A DNA stretch of 64,000 nucleotides from Pandoraea captiosa (GTDB taxonomy: Bacteria; Pseudomonadota; Gammaproteobacteria; Burkholderiales; Burkholderiaceae). Below are positions 10,801-19,917 of this stretch, in pieces. Where the stretch lies: positions 150,208 through 214,207 of the forward strand of contig NZ_CABPSQ010000009.1 of the NCBI RefSeq assembly GCF_902459775.1, in the 5' to 3' direction. Each line of letters starts with the position of its first letter. Position 1 is the stretch's first letter. Both the position numbers and the translations under genes were made by a program. The notes beneath the pieces are model-generated. The model saw only the letters and a list, made by a program, of their open reading frames with translations, had not been told where the DNA came from and did no database searches.

Positions 10801-11274
10801 CGCGATCGTCTCGCCGGACTGCCAGCGCTCCAACCAGTCCGGTCGGTACGTCAGATATTGATCGTAGATATGGGCGAGACGGTCGGCCAACTCGAAGCGC
10901 ATGACGTCGTCCGCGCCGGCGAGGTAACCGGCCAGACGCGGTGAGGCCTCCACCCACGGTTTCGCCAGACACTGGTACAGCGGCCAGACCAGCCGGTCCG
11001 GCGCAAACGGCGAGCTTTCCGGCACCGTGACCAGTTTCCCCGCCATGTCCCACAGCCACTGGGCGAGATAGGTCAGGCGAACGTTGGCGCACACGCCGAA
11101 GATGTCCGCATAGTCCAACTCCAGTCGACGACGCACGGCCACACTTGGCACGACGATAGTTTCCGTCTCGAAGGGATCGACCGGTCCCGACGGCGCGCCG
11201 GGAGCCAGCGCGATGTCGCGGAGCAGAGCAGCTTCGAGCGTGGTGAACCGGTTGGAGAAGAATAGATGGAGCAT
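7831..11274 (-). CDS. recC: Exodeoxyribonuclease V gamma subunit RecC
   Basis: The Chi-recognising and scaffold subunit of RecBCD, 1147 residues. It starts MLHLFFSNRF, the typical RecC N-terminus, and carries inactive-helicase features such as TLDDLLRFWRHPSRAWARDRLGL and VCMIGMDDGVLP, found in RecC families. It is the first gene of a three-gene operon on the minus strand, and the stop overlaps the recB start by four bases. The in-frame extension upstream to 11496 has no conserved sequence, so I set the start at 11274. The promoter should lie in the 257-bp gap to the divergent FUSC gene. Confidence 0.95.
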   Translation of the reverse strand: MLHLFFSNRFTTLEAALLRDIALAPGAPSGPVDPFETETIVVPSVAVRRRLELDYADIFGVCANVRLTYLAQWLWDMAGKLVTVPESSPFAPDRLVWPLYQCLAKPWVEASPRLAGYLAGADDVMRFELADRLAHIYDQYLTYRPDWLERWQSGETIAPGAATTWGDVQRADEAWQSALWRQVLAHLEIRERHPTLRAIDRIEQLTPETIPVGWPSRVSVFALSSMPPLSMALLKAMSRLIDVHLYVLNPCESYWFDIVPPSRLSYLTRRDGAAHREVGHPLLAEWGRQTQSHIDALYADLAPQAVEDRALFQPNPAPTLLAALQNGILTLDDGRHGVPDGVGADGSVQVHVCHSLARQIEVLHDQLLACFDEIPDLRPDDVLITVPDLGRAAPLIDAVFGTSTPRIPYLVTGLPPTRTNPVARAFASILALPQQRVAASSLVELARTEAVAQRYDLGGNVLDAIQNWLHAAGARRGWRGDALLRLEGPGAKAMKGRTGDVGDDVVPALERHTLGDAMMRLFLGYALPDDAMPVDDWLPVGGIEGGRAELLGQLARLIDDLDATTVALQTERTGLAWRDQLLAMLEQFFSDEPRFADDVAEVRMAIEQIGSAIADGAPEVQVPVEVVARVLADALDDPTRGGVPSGRVTFAAIPSLRLLPYRVVCMIGMDDGVLPGRVRADEFDLMRALPQRGDRQRRDDERNLFLDLMLSAQDRFLITYTGRSVRDNAPLPPSTAVDELLDFTGQLLAPVSHGFSLDDQREARERLVVLHPLQPFSPKYFDGEAPSLYSYDVSNGEAAQQLADQLASPTPNRPTQPFVREPLPGVAQTHLTLDDLLRFWRHPSRAWARDRLGLSLNDMLTEVEDDEPFVLDWAGRDALAARLLPRLLRDDEGDGRNARANAQAVERIASVSHELPGGATGAVWRRRELGGLRALATQVRQAQAEGTHELLVTLPLAPTLPPAWQASTDSMWHGDATLSAACLLQGRLAPVSRHGLVMYRYGSMRPSDLLAAWLAHLALCAHLQQPEHAGLDVAARTLWYGEDETFALRPVDDAARLLAQWVALYRLGQTRPLPFFVRSAWKLASTGKLADAQSAWQGSAFARGDADDPYTRLIWRGVEDPLAEPFELLANTMFGPMVQHLELVEGA

Positions 11275-11531
11275 GCGGGCGTGGCGGCTTAGCGAGTCTG
11301 TTCGCAAGCATAGCAAATGCCCCTTCCCAAAGCCTATCGGACAGATCCGAAAGCCTGCCCCGCCATTGGTGACGGCTGCTGGCATTGCCGAGGCCCAACC
11401 GCACGGGCAGCCCGCATGTAACCGGCGGTATCCCCACTTCGCGGCACGCGGGGCTTCGGCTAGACTCTCACTGCGCCGCGCACCACCCCATCGCACGGCC
11501 GGCTTTGCTGCGGAACCCTCGCACCCGACGC

Positions 11532-13754
11532 ATGGACTATCAGACCGATATCAAGAAGTTCCTATATAGCCATTACTTTTTTAGCGGCACCCGCCAGGCA
11601 GTCGGCGTCATCCTGCCCGCGCTCGTCCTGTTCTGGGGGATGGATCAGCACCTGCTCGGCATCGAGGTCGCCTCCGGCGCGCTTTGCGCCAGCGTGGTCG
11701 ACATCAACGGGCCGCTGCGCCACAAGCACACCGAATTGCTCAGTTGCACGCTGCTGGGCGCCCTGACCGTGCTCATTACCGGTATGGCGACGGCCGCACA
11801 GCCGTGGCAGCTATGGATTACCACGCTGATTCTGACGTTCGGCCTGTCCATGCTCGTGGTCTACGGCTTTCGCGCCTCGCTCGTGAGCTTTGCCTGCCTG
11901 ATGATGATGGTGCTCAACGTCGAGGCCGACCTCACGCGTCATCAGGCGGTGCTCGATGCCGGCGCCGTACTCGCCGGCGGTCTCTGGTACACCTACTTCA
12001 GCCTGTTCGTGTGCCGGATCTGGTGGTTTCGCATCGAACAGCAGACCCTCGCCGAGTGTTTTTTCGTGACCTCGGAATATCTCGAGGCCAAGGCCGCCTT
12101 CTACGACACTTCCACGGATATCGACGACTGCTACCGGCGTCTGATTGCCGCGCAGGTAAACGTCGTGGAAAAGCAGCAAGCGGCGCGTGAGATCATTTTG
12201 CGCAATCTCCCTCGCCTGCGTATCGGCGCGCTCGAACCGCGCCGCACAATGCTGTTCAATCTGTTCATCAACATCGTCGACCTGCACGAGACGGTGGTCT
12301 CCGTGCATACCGATTACCCGATGTTGCGTCGTGAGTTCGCCAACAACGACGTTCTCCTGTTTTTCCGTGACATGATCCGCAAGATCGCCATCGAGGTGGA
12401 TGCGATCGGTTATGCGATCGCCACGAACGAGCCCTCGCGGGCTCAGCGGAGCTGGCGCGCCGAGTTCCGGGCCATCGAGTACGAAATCGAACTCATGCGC
12501 AAGCAGTCGCTCCAGCAACGCTCCCCGGAGGCCTATCACGCACTCACGAGCACCTTCCGTCGCGTGTGGAGTACGACCCGCATCGTCGAGCGCATGCATC
12601 GCAACACGGATGTGAGCACGGCCGGAAACGCCACCGAGGTGCAGATCGATCAGGCACTGGTCCGATTCACGTCGCGGCAGAGCTTCTCTCCGAAGTTGCT
12701 CTGGAAAAATCTGACTTTCTCGTCGCCCAGCTTCCGCCACGCATTGCGGGTGACGATCGCAATCACGGCCGGTTTGCTCGTCTGCGAGAACTGGTCGCTG
12801 CTGGCCGGACAGGATCACAGCTACTGGGTGCTGCTCACGATCATCGTGATTCTGAAGCCTGGGTTCAGTCTGACCAAGCAGAAGAACGCGCAACGTCTGA
12901 CCGGCACCCTCGTTGGCTGCGTGAGCGTGCTGGTGATCCTCTCGTTCGTGCACAAGGCCTGGATTCTGCTCGCCCTCATGTTTTTCTGCATGATCATGGG
13001 CAACAGCCTGTCGCTGTTCAATTACGGGCTGTCGGTCGTCTTCATGTCGTCTTACGTGCTGCTGCTCTTTCACTTCCTGCTGCCCGGTTCGCTTTCGGTA
13101 ATCGGCGAGCGCGCCATCGATACGCTGATCGGTTCGGCCATCGCGCTGGTGTGTTCGTACCTGTTCCCGTACTGGGAATACCGGCTGATGGGGCCGCTGA
13201 TCCGCAATGCCGTGCAGTCGACCCGCACGTACCTTGAGGCGTGCGCCGGGCTCGACGGCAAGCGAGACAATCTTGCCTATCGCATGGCGCGCAAGGACAT
13301 GCACATTGCCTTCGGGAATTTCGGCGCCGCCTTCAAGCGGATGATGCTCGAACCGAAGTCGAAGCAGGTCGCCGTGGCGGAACTCAATGATTTGCTGGTA
13401 CAGAACCACGTGATGGCGTCGTACATCACGGGGATGTCCGACGTGTTGCCGCGTCAGATTGCGGCGGACAAGAGCGGGGAACTGGGACAGGTCGTGGCGG
13501 CCATCAGCGACCTGCTGTCGCAGGCGGTCGCGGCCCCGGCGGCGTCGGTGCCGACGGACGCGCAGGCAGCCACCGAGGCCATGCGCGACTACACGCGCCG
13601 GCTGGACGCGCTGGTGGTGGCGCAAGAGCAGCAGCCCGAGGTCGCCGACGCCCACATCCAGGAAATCAAGCAAGTCGTGCATCAACTCAAGCAGATGCTG
13701 CGCGCCGGTGAGTTGATTCTGCGTGACATGCGGGCCATCCGGTTGCCCGCCTGA
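11532..13754 (+). CDS. FUSC-family inner-membrane protein (YccS/AaeB-like)
   Basis: A 740-residue membrane protein with two hydrophobic bundles, one near residues 20-160 (VGVILPALVLFWGM, LTVLITGMATAAQPW) and one near 400-550 (ALRVTIAITAGLLVCE, SYWVLLTIIVILKPGFSLTKQKNAQRL), joined and followed by soluble helical segments. The second bundle is the FUSC domain of aromatic-acid exporters (AaeB) and of YccS/YhfK. The substrate is unknown. It stands alone, without the membrane-fusion partner typical of AaeAB. The ATG at 11532 directly precedes the conserved region, although no clear Shine-Dalgarno sequence is visible. A six-copy 15-bp repeat begins one base after its stop. Confidence 0.85.
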   Translation: MDYQTDIKKFLYSHYFFSGTRQAVGVILPALVLFWGMDQHLLGIEVASGALCASVVDINGPLRHKHTELLSCTLLGALTVLITGMATAAQPWQLWITTLILTFGLSMLVVYGFRASLVSFACLMMMVLNVEADLTRHQAVLDAGAVLAGGLWYTYFSLFVCRIWWFRIEQQTLAECFFVTSEYLEAKAAFYDTSTDIDDCYRRLIAAQVNVVEKQQAAREIILRNLPRLRIGALEPRRTMLFNLFINIVDLHETVVSVHTDYPMLRREFANNDVLLFFRDMIRKIAIEVDAIGYAIATNEPSRAQRSWRAEFRAIEYEIELMRKQSLQQRSPEAYHALTSTFRRVWSTTRIVERMHRNTDVSTAGNATEVQIDQALVRFTSRQSFSPKLLWKNLTFSSPSFRHALRVTIAITAGLLVCENWSLLAGQDHSYWVLLTIIVILKPGFSLTKQKNAQRLTGTLVGCVSVLVILSFVHKAWILLALMFFCMIMGNSLSLFNYGLSVVFMSSYVLLLFHFLLPGSLSVIGERAIDTLIGSAIALVCSYLFPYWEYRLMGPLIRNAVQSTRTYLEACAGLDGKRDNLAYRMARKDMHIAFGNFGAAFKRMMLEPKSKQVAVAELNDLLVQNHVMASYITGMSDVLPRQIAADKSGELGQVVAAISDLLSQAVAAPAASVPTDAQAATEAMRDYTRRLDALVVAQEQQPEVADAHIQEIKQVVHQLKQMLRAGELILRDMRAIRLPA

Positions 13755-13755
13755 G

Positions 13756-13845
13756 TCCCGTCCGTCCGAGTCATACCCGCCCGGGTCGCGTCCGTCCGGA
13801 TCACGTCCGTCCGGATCACGTCCGTCCGGATCACGCCCGTCCGAG
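13756..13845. repeat. 15-bp tandem repeat, six units
   Basis: Six adjacent 15-bp units starting 13756, 13771, 13786, 13801, 13816 and 13831. The core is TCACGTCCGTCCGGA; units 4 and 5 are identical, unit 3 differs by one base and the outer units by a few more. The array fills nearly all of the space between the FUSC stop codon and the convergent response-regulator gene. The graded divergence towards the ends is typical of replication slippage. Confidence 0.9.
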
Positions 13846-13875
13846 CTACGCCACGCGGACGCGCTCGCTCACCGG

Positions 13876-14514
13876 TCAGGTGATACCCGAGCGCGTGGCG
13901 TAGTGGTAGAGGTCGACATCGCGGTCCAGCCCGAGCTTGCGCATGGCGTTCGTCTTTTGCGAACTGACGGTTTTGACGCTGCGACTCAACTGGAACGCTA
14001 TCTCGCTGATCGTCAATCCCGAGACGAATAACCGCACCACCTCCACCTCGCGCCCCGAGAGCTTCGACGCATCAAGGTCCGTATCGTCGACCACGGCGTC
14101 GTGCAACCGCGTTGCCAGCCCTGCGGGAATGTAGCGGCTACCGTCCGCGACGACACACACGATGTCGGCAATCGAGCTTTGTTCATCGAGTTTGGAGAGA
14201 ATCGAATGGACGCCGAGCTTGAGCATGCCGCGCAGAATCGCAAGATTCTCCAGCATCGTTACCACGATGATCTTGATGTGGGGGAAGTACCGGCGGACGT
14301 AGCCGATGAGAAAAAGTCCGTCCTTGAAGTTACCCCCCGGCATGGAAAAGTCGGTCACAAGAATGTCGCAAGGCGCTTTAGCCAGCAGGTTCACCAGTTC
14401 CGACGAATTGCCGGCCTCCCCGACCAGATGGATCATCTCCCGCTCTTCGAGCAGACGCCGTATGCCAAAGCGCACAATCGGATGGTCATCTGCGACCACG
14501 ACATTGATCGTCAT
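13876..14514 (-). CDS. RcsB-like NarL/FixJ-family response regulator
   Basis: A 212-residue response regulator. The receiver domain has the acidic pocket ADDHP (8-12), phosphorylatable Asp55 in the TDFSMPG motif and Lys in the LSKLD segment. The C-terminal LuxR-type helix-turn-helix (about 148-192) reads LSGREVEVVRLF ... SRSVKTVSSQK ... MRKLGL. Both the SMPG motif and the HTH closely match RcsB, the capsule and envelope-stress regulator. No sensor or phosphotransfer gene is adjacent, so it is an orphan here. The ATG at 14514 has a good upstream AGGGGACAAGG; longer in-frame starts lack one. Confidence 0.88.
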   Translation of the reverse strand: MTINVVVADDHPIVRFGIRRLLEEREMIHLVGEAGNSSELVNLLAKAPCDILVTDFSMPGGNFKDGLFLIGYVRRYFPHIKIIVVTMLENLAILRGMLKLGVHSILSKLDEQSSIADIVCVVADGSRYIPAGLATRLHDAVVDDTDLDASKLSGREVEVVRLFVSGLTISEIAFQLSRSVKTVSSQKTNAMRKLGLDRDVDLYHYATRSGIT

Positions 14515-14936
14515 CCTTGTCCCCTTTTCTATTGGTCGTTGGCAGGCCGTCATCACGCCGCGCCAAGCGCGCGCGGCTTCGCACCGGCCGTCACTGCGAA
14601 GCGGGTCCATTCTGGCAAAAAGGGATCACGCCGACCGGGTGGGAAACGTCACATTGTCGAAGTGCGAGGCCCCGCTTGCCACCCGTGGTGGTCAACCGGC
14701 GCGACGCCCGCATGCTGCCCGATAGAGCGGGTACTGCCCCCAACGACTTGGCGGCACTCGCACAGAGGTGAAATTGCACAGACGCGCGTCGACGAGGTTT
14801 GTGCTACTCGCGTTACCGGCATTCGGAAGATTCGCAGCACCGGTTTCGGGCGTTCCGATCGAGAAAGTCGGAATTCCCTTAAACACCGGTGCTGGATTTG
14901 GTGATCGGCTCGCCACGAGCCTCGAAAAATGCGTAG
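14515..14936. other. Intergenic region with nested inverted repeat
   Basis: This 422-bp gap lies upstream of the RcsB-like gene and downstream of the NodT gene. I find no gene in it. It holds a nested inverted repeat: CAGCACCGGT (14835-14844) pairs with ACCGGTGCTG (14885-14894), and between them TTCCGA (14853-14858) pairs with TCGGAA (14868-14873). A separate hairpin GGCTCG/CGAGCC lies at 14907-14921. Neither has a T-run, so they are not classical terminators. Confidence 0.6.
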
Positions 14937-16466
14937 TTATTCCTGCGCGGCGGCAGCCGACGCCTTCGCCGCCTCCGGCACAACACTCGCACCGCCGCCC
15001 GCACTACTACTCGTGCCGCCGCCCGCCGACGCGCCCTCGGGCGGCAAGCCGTGCCAGCCCCCGCCCAGTGCCGTCACGAGCAGCACATTCGCTGTGAACT
15101 GGCGCCCCAGGATCGTTAAGGCCGTACGTTCCGTGGTGTACGCAGTTGCCTGCGCCGTCAGCACGTTCTGGAAACCGACCGTCCCCGCCTTGTACTGATT
15201 CAGGATCAGCTGCGCGGCTTCGCGCGACGATTGCACCGCCTGATTCTGCACGGCGGCCTCGCGCCCAAGGTAGTTGAGCGCGGCCAGATTGTCTTCGACC
15301 GCCTGGAATGCGGCGAGCACCGTCTGGCGGTAAGTCGCGACCTGTGCGTCGTACGCTGCGATGGCCGCGTCCGTCTGCGCACGTCGCAAGCCACCGTCGA
15401 AGAGCGTGGCCGCCAACGCCGGACCGACCGACCAGAAGCGGCTCGGCAGCGTCAGCCAGTCGGCGAAGCTGTTGCTCTGAAATCCGCCCGTCGCCGAGAG
15501 CGAAAGCGTGGGGAAGAACGCCGCTTTCGCCACGCCGATCTTCGCGTTCGCCGCCACCACCGAACGCTCCGCGGAAGCAATGTCCGGGCGACGCTCCAGC
15601 AGTTGCGACGGCAGGCTCACCGGGACCGGGGGCAACGCTGCCCGCAACGGCGACGGCGTGAGCGAAAAGGCCGCGGGCGCTTTGCCCACGAGCAACGCGA
15701 TCGCATGCTCCAGTTGCGCACGCGTGACTTCGATGTCGAGCGCCGCCGCCTGGGCTTGCTGCAACTGCGTTTGCGCCTGAATCACGTCGGAGCGCTGTGC
15801 CACCCCCACGGCGTATTGGTTTTGCGTAAGCCTGAGCGTCTGCTCGTACGCGGCAACGGTGCGATCGAGCAATGCCTTTTGCTCGTCCGTCACCCGCAGA
15901 TCGAAGTAATTCTGTGCAAGCAGCGCCTGCGCCGACAGGCGTGCATTGGCGAGATCCGCGGCACTGGCTTCGGCGCTCGCGTTGCCGGCTTCGACGGAAC
16001 GGCGCACGCTGCCCCAGATGTCGAGCTCCCAGCTCGCAGTCCCCGACAGGCTATAGCTGTTCGAAATACCGCCGACCCCCGCACCGCTGATCGCCGTATT
16101 GCTCACACGCGAACTACTACGGGTCACGCCGGCATCGGCGCCGATGGTCGGGAAGAATGCCGCACGGGCCTGCGAAGCAACAGCCAGCGCCTGCCGGTAG
16201 TTGGCCTCGGCGACTTTAACGTTCTGGTTGTTGATGTCGACCTGATTCATCAGCCCCGAGAGCACCGGGTCCTGATAAATCGCCCACCAGTCGCCCTTGG
16301 CAAGGGCATCGCTCGGCTCGGCGAGTTTCCAGTCGCCGGTCTCCTTGAACGCCGCGGGTGTATCGACATCAGGCCGGACATAGTCGGGACCCAGTGCGCA
16401 CCCGGCGAGCCAGAGTACGGCGCTCGCCGCGAGATACGTCGCCGAGCGGCGCATGCGCGACGACAT
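14937..16466 (-). CDS. NodT-family outer-membrane efflux lipoprotein
   Basis: The outer-membrane channel (OprM/NodT type) for the MdtABC pump encoded just upstream. It has 509 residues when started at 16466. The signal sequence ends in lipobox LAGC with Cys23 as the acylated residue, followed by GPDYVRP, the usual N-terminus of mature NodT lipoproteins. Two OEP repeats follow (for example LPSQLLERRPDIASAERSV and SYSLSGTASWELDIWG). Alternative in-frame starts at 16547 and further upstream would put up to 110 residues before the lipobox, including a region made of a 9-bp DNA repeat, so I prefer the short form. The C-terminus ends in a Gly/Ser/Ala-rich tail. Confidence 0.88.
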   Translation of the reverse strand: MSSRMRRSATYLAASAVLWLAGCALGPDYVRPDVDTPAAFKETGDWKLAEPSDALAKGDWWAIYQDPVLSGLMNQVDINNQNVKVAEANYRQALAVASQARAAFFPTIGADAGVTRSSSRVSNTAISGAGVGGISNSYSLSGTASWELDIWGSVRRSVEAGNASAEASAADLANARLSAQALLAQNYFDLRVTDEQKALLDRTVAAYEQTLRLTQNQYAVGVAQRSDVIQAQTQLQQAQAAALDIEVTRAQLEHAIALLVGKAPAAFSLTPSPLRAALPPVPVSLPSQLLERRPDIASAERSVVAANAKIGVAKAAFFPTLSLSATGGFQSNSFADWLTLPSRFWSVGPALAATLFDGGLRRAQTDAAIAAYDAQVATYRQTVLAAFQAVEDNLAALNYLGREAAVQNQAVQSSREAAQLILNQYKAGTVGFQNVLTAQATAYTTERTALTILGRQFTANVLLVTALGGGWHGLPPEGASAGGGTSSSAGGGASVVPEAAKASAAAAQE

Positions 16467-16625
16467 CGCGATGCCCCGCGCTTTGCTCGCCGCAGTTGCC
16501 GCTTGAGAACGAGGACGGGGAACTTGACGATCGAGGTTACGAGACATGGCACACATCGGCCCAACGGCCGGGACAAAGATTTCAGAAGATGCAGAACACG
16601 CGGACGAGACCGACGCAACGCATGA

Positions 16626-16685
16626 ATCGGTCACATCGGACACATCGGTCACATCGGTCACATCGGTCACATCGGACACATCGGA
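16626..16685. repeat. 9-bp tandem repeat, about 6.7 units
   Basis: Adjacent 9-bp units alternating ATCGGTCAC and ATCGGACAC (starts 16626, 16635, 16644, 16653, 16662, 16671, and a partial at 16680). The array lies between the end of mdtC and the NodT lipoprotein gene, and stays open on both strands because its length is a multiple of three. Confidence 0.9.
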
Positions 16686-16743
16686 TGACGGCGACGATAA
16701 ACGCGCGTCGCTACCACGCTTTCGCATCGCATGACGAAACACA

Positions 16744-19700
16744 TCAACCATGGCCGACCTCCCCGACGTCGCTGTGCCCGGTCTGGCCGCGCGCACGCCA
16801 ACGCGCCCAACGCAGACGCAAACGATCGAGATACAGATACACCACGGGGGTCGTATAGAGCGTAAGCACCTGACTCACGAGCAGCCCGCCCACAATCGAA
16901 ATACCCAACGGCTGACGCAGTTCCGCGCCATCGCCGGTCCCGAGCGCGAGCGGAATCGCACCGAGCATGGCAGCCATGGTCGTCATCATGATCGGGCGAA
17001 AACGCAACACGCACGCCTGGAATATCGCTTCACGCGGCGGCAGGTTCTGACGCCGCTCCGCGTCCAGCGCGAAGTCGATCATCATGATCGCGTTTTTCTT
17101 CACGATACCGATCAGCAAAATCACGCCGATCAGCGCAATGATGCTGAACTCCGTGTTGAAAAGCAGCAGCGCCAGCAAAGCCCCCACGCCCGCCGAGGGC
17201 AGCGTCGACAAGATCGTCAGCGGATGAATGTAGCTCTCATAGAGCACGCCCAATACGATGTACACCGTGAGCAGCGCCGTGAGGATCAGAATCGGCTGAG
17301 ACGAGAGCGCCGACTGGAACGCCTGCGCCGTGCCCTGAAAACTGCCCTGCACCGACGTCGGCATGCCCAGTCGATCCACCGCGTCCCGGATCGACGCCTG
17401 TGCCTGCGAGAGCGACACGCCCGCCGGCAGATTGAACGAGATCGTGCTCGCGGCAAACTGTCCCTGATGCGAGACACCGAGCGCCGTATTGGTGGGGCGA
17501 TATCGCGCGAACGCCGAGAGCGGCACCTGCGCCCCCGCCGAGGTCACCACATAAATATCCTTGAGCGACTCGGGACTTTGCCACCACCGGGGCGCGACCT
17601 CCATCACGACCTTGTACTGGTTGAGCGGGTTGTAGATGGTCGAGACCTGGCGCTGACCGAACGCATCGTTGAGTACATTGTCGATCTGGCTCATCGTCAG
17701 TCCGAGACGCGACGCCTGATCGCGGTCGATGTCCAGCGTCGTTTGCAACCCCTTGTCCTGCTGATCCGTGTTCACGTCGGCGAGATTCGGCAAGCGCGAA
17801 ATGGCATTGCGCACCTTCGGCTCCCACTCGCGCAACTGCTGGAGGTCGTCTGCCTGCAACGTGTACTGATATTGCGCATTGCTCGATCGCCCCCCCACGC
17901 GAATATCCTGCACGGACTGCAGGTAGAGCATTGCGCCGGGCTCCTTCGCCAGCTTGCCGCGCAACCGTGCAATGACCTGATCCGCCGAGAGCTTGCGCTG
18001 CCCCAACGGCTTGAGCGTGACGAACATCGAGCCGCCGTTGCGGTTCGAACCGCCGGTGAAGCCCGTGACCGTTGCAACGTCCGGGTCGGCCTGCACGATC
18101 TTGATGAAGTCCGCGAGCTTTTTCTCCATCGCCTGGAACGAGATCGCCTGATCGGCCTGAATGAAGCCGATCATCCGCCCCGTGTCCTGCTGCGGGAAGA
18201 AGCCTTTCGGCACCACCATATAAAGCCAGACGTTCAGGCAGATCGTGGCGAGCAGAATCAGCAGCATGAGCGGCCCATGCCGAAGCGCCCACGCGAGCGA
18301 ACGCTCGTACTCGCGCAGCATCGCCGCGAACATGCGCTCGATCCCGCCTCCCATACGCGTCCAGACCGACGCTCGCTTCGGCAGCGTCGCCGGTTCGGCC
18401 GCCAGTGGGGCGGCCTCCACCGGCACGCCCGGCGCCGCTTTCCCCTTGAGCAAGCGCGCGCACATCATCGGCGTCGTCGTCAGCGAGACGACCAGCGAGA
18501 CCATGATCGCCGCTGAGAGCGTGACGGCGAACTCGCGGAACAACCGCCCGACGATACCGCCCATGAGCAGCAGCGGAATGAACACCGCCACCAGCGAAAT
18601 GCTCATCGACAACACGGTGAAACCGACTTCGCGTGTGCCCTTGAGCGCCGCTGCAAACGGACTGAGACCTTCTTCGACGTGCCGGGAGATGTTCTCGAGC
18701 ACGACGATGGCATCGTCCACCACGAAGCCGGTCGCGATGGTCAGCGCCATGAGCGACAGGTTATCGAGACTGAAGCCGCAGAGGTACATGATGCCGAACG
18801 TGCCGATCAGCGAGACCGGCACGGCCACAGTCGGGATCAATGTCGCCCGCCAGTTGCGCAGGAAGATGAAGACGACCATGATCACGAGTCCGATCGAGAT
18901 CAGCAACGTGCGTTCGACTTCCTTGAGCGAGGCGCGAATCGTCGGCGTGCGATCCATGACGACATCCAGGTTGATTGCCGCCGGAATCGAGGCACGCAGG
19001 TTCGGCAAAATCCTGTTGATGCCGTCGACCGTCTGAATGATGTTCGCCCCCGGCTGGGTCGTGATGATGAGCAGCACCGACGGCTTGCCGTTCGCCGACC
19101 CGGCGTTGCGCAGGTCCTGTACGGAATCGACGACATCCGCAATATCCGAGAGCCGCACCGGGCGACCATCCTGATAGCTCACGATGACGGGCAGGTATTC
19201 CTTGGCTGTCTTCGCCTGATCGTTGGCGAGGATCTGCCAGCGGCGATCGCCGTCTTCGAGTGCGCCCTTCGGGCGATTGGCGTTGACGGCCTGAATTGCC
19301 GTGCGCACGGTCTCGAGCGGAATCTGGTACTTGTTGAGCGCCGTCGGATTGAGCTCGACGCGCACCGCCGGCAACGAGCTGCCGCCAACCGTCACATCGC
19401 CGACGCCTTCAAGTTGTGAGATTTTCTGCGCAAGGATGGTGGACGCTGCGTCGTACATCTGCCCGCGTGTCATGCTCTCGGACGTAAGCGCGATGATCAT
19501 TACCGGCGCGCTCGCCGGGTTCACCTTGCGGTAGGTCGGATTGCTCGGCAGTCCCGTGGGCAACAGGCTGCGCGCGGCATTGATTGCCGCCTGCACGTCG
19601 CGCGCGGCGCCGTTGATGTCGCGAGAAAGGTCGAATTGCAGCGTGATGCGCGTAGAGCCCAGCGAGCTGTTCGAGGTCATTTCCGTGACGCCCGCAATGC

Positions 19701-19917
19701 GCCCGAGCGAGCGCTCCAGCGGCGTCGCCACGCTGGCAGCCATCGTCTCCGGACTGGCGCCGGGCAGCGACGCCGAAACGGAGATCGTCGGGAAGTCGAC
19801 CTGAGGCAGCGGCGAGACGGGCAGCAGCCCGAAGGCGACGATGCCCGCCAGCGTCACCCCGATGGTGAGCAGGACGGTGGCGACCGAGCGCCTGATGAAG
19901 ACAGCCGACAGGTTCAT
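16744..19917 (-). CDS. mdtC: RND multidrug efflux permease MdtC
   Basis: An inner-membrane RND pump protomer of 1057 residues, the expected length for the HAE1 family. It has the two-fold repeat of six membrane helices and a large periplasmic porter loop. The proton-relay residues are present: two adjacent Asp in [14 protein letters not shown] (TM4) and Lys in [13 protein letters not shown] (TM10). It starts [17 protein letters not shown], as MdtC does, and its ATG overlaps the mdtB stop (ATGA). MdtB and MdtC form a mixed trimer in E. coli, with MdtA as adaptor. The likely outer-membrane partner is the downstream NodT protein, where E. coli uses TolC. Confidence 0.93.
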   Translation of the reverse strand: MNLSAVFIRRSVATVLLTIGVTLAGIVAFGLLPVSPLPQVDFPTISVSASLPGASPETMAASVATPLERSLGRIAGVTEMTSNSSLGSTRITLQFDLSRDINGAARDVQAAINAARSLLPTGLPSNPTYRKVNPASAPVMIIALTSESMTRGQMYDAASTILAQKISQLEGVGDVTVGGSSLPAVRVELNPTALNKYQIPLETVRTAIQAVNANRPKGALEDGDRRWQILANDQAKTAKEYLPVIVSYQDGRPVRLSDIADVVDSVQDLRNAGSANGKPSVLLIITTQPGANIIQTVDGINRILPNLRASIPAAINLDVVMDRTPTIRASLKEVERTLLISIGLVIMVVFIFLRNWRATLIPTVAVPVSLIGTFGIMYLCGFSLDNLSLMALTIATGFVVDDAIVVLENISRHVEEGLSPFAAALKGTREVGFTVLSMSISLVAVFIPLLLMGGIVGRLFREFAVTLSAAIMVSLVVSLTTTPMMCARLLKGKAAPGVPVEAAPLAAEPATLPKRASVWTRMGGGIERMFAAMLREYERSLAWALRHGPLMLLILLATICLNVWLYMVVPKGFFPQQDTGRMIGFIQADQAISFQAMEKKLADFIKIVQADPDVATVTGFTGGSNRNGGSMFVTLKPLGQRKLSADQVIARLRGKLAKEPGAMLYLQSVQDIRVGGRSSNAQYQYTLQADDLQQLREWEPKVRNAISRLPNLADVNTDQQDKGLQTTLDIDRDQASRLGLTMSQIDNVLNDAFGQRQVSTIYNPLNQYKVVMEVAPRWWQSPESLKDIYVVTSAGAQVPLSAFARYRPTNTALGVSHQGQFAASTISFNLPAGVSLSQAQASIRDAVDRLGMPTSVQGSFQGTAQAFQSALSSQPILILTALLTVYIVLGVLYESYIHPLTILSTLPSAGVGALLALLLFNTEFSIIALIGVILLIGIVKKNAIMMIDFALDAERRQNLPPREAIFQACVLRFRPIMMTTMAAMLGAIPLALGTGDGAELRQPLGISIVGGLLVSQVLTLYTTPVVYLYLDRLRLRWARWRARGQTGHSDVGEVGHG

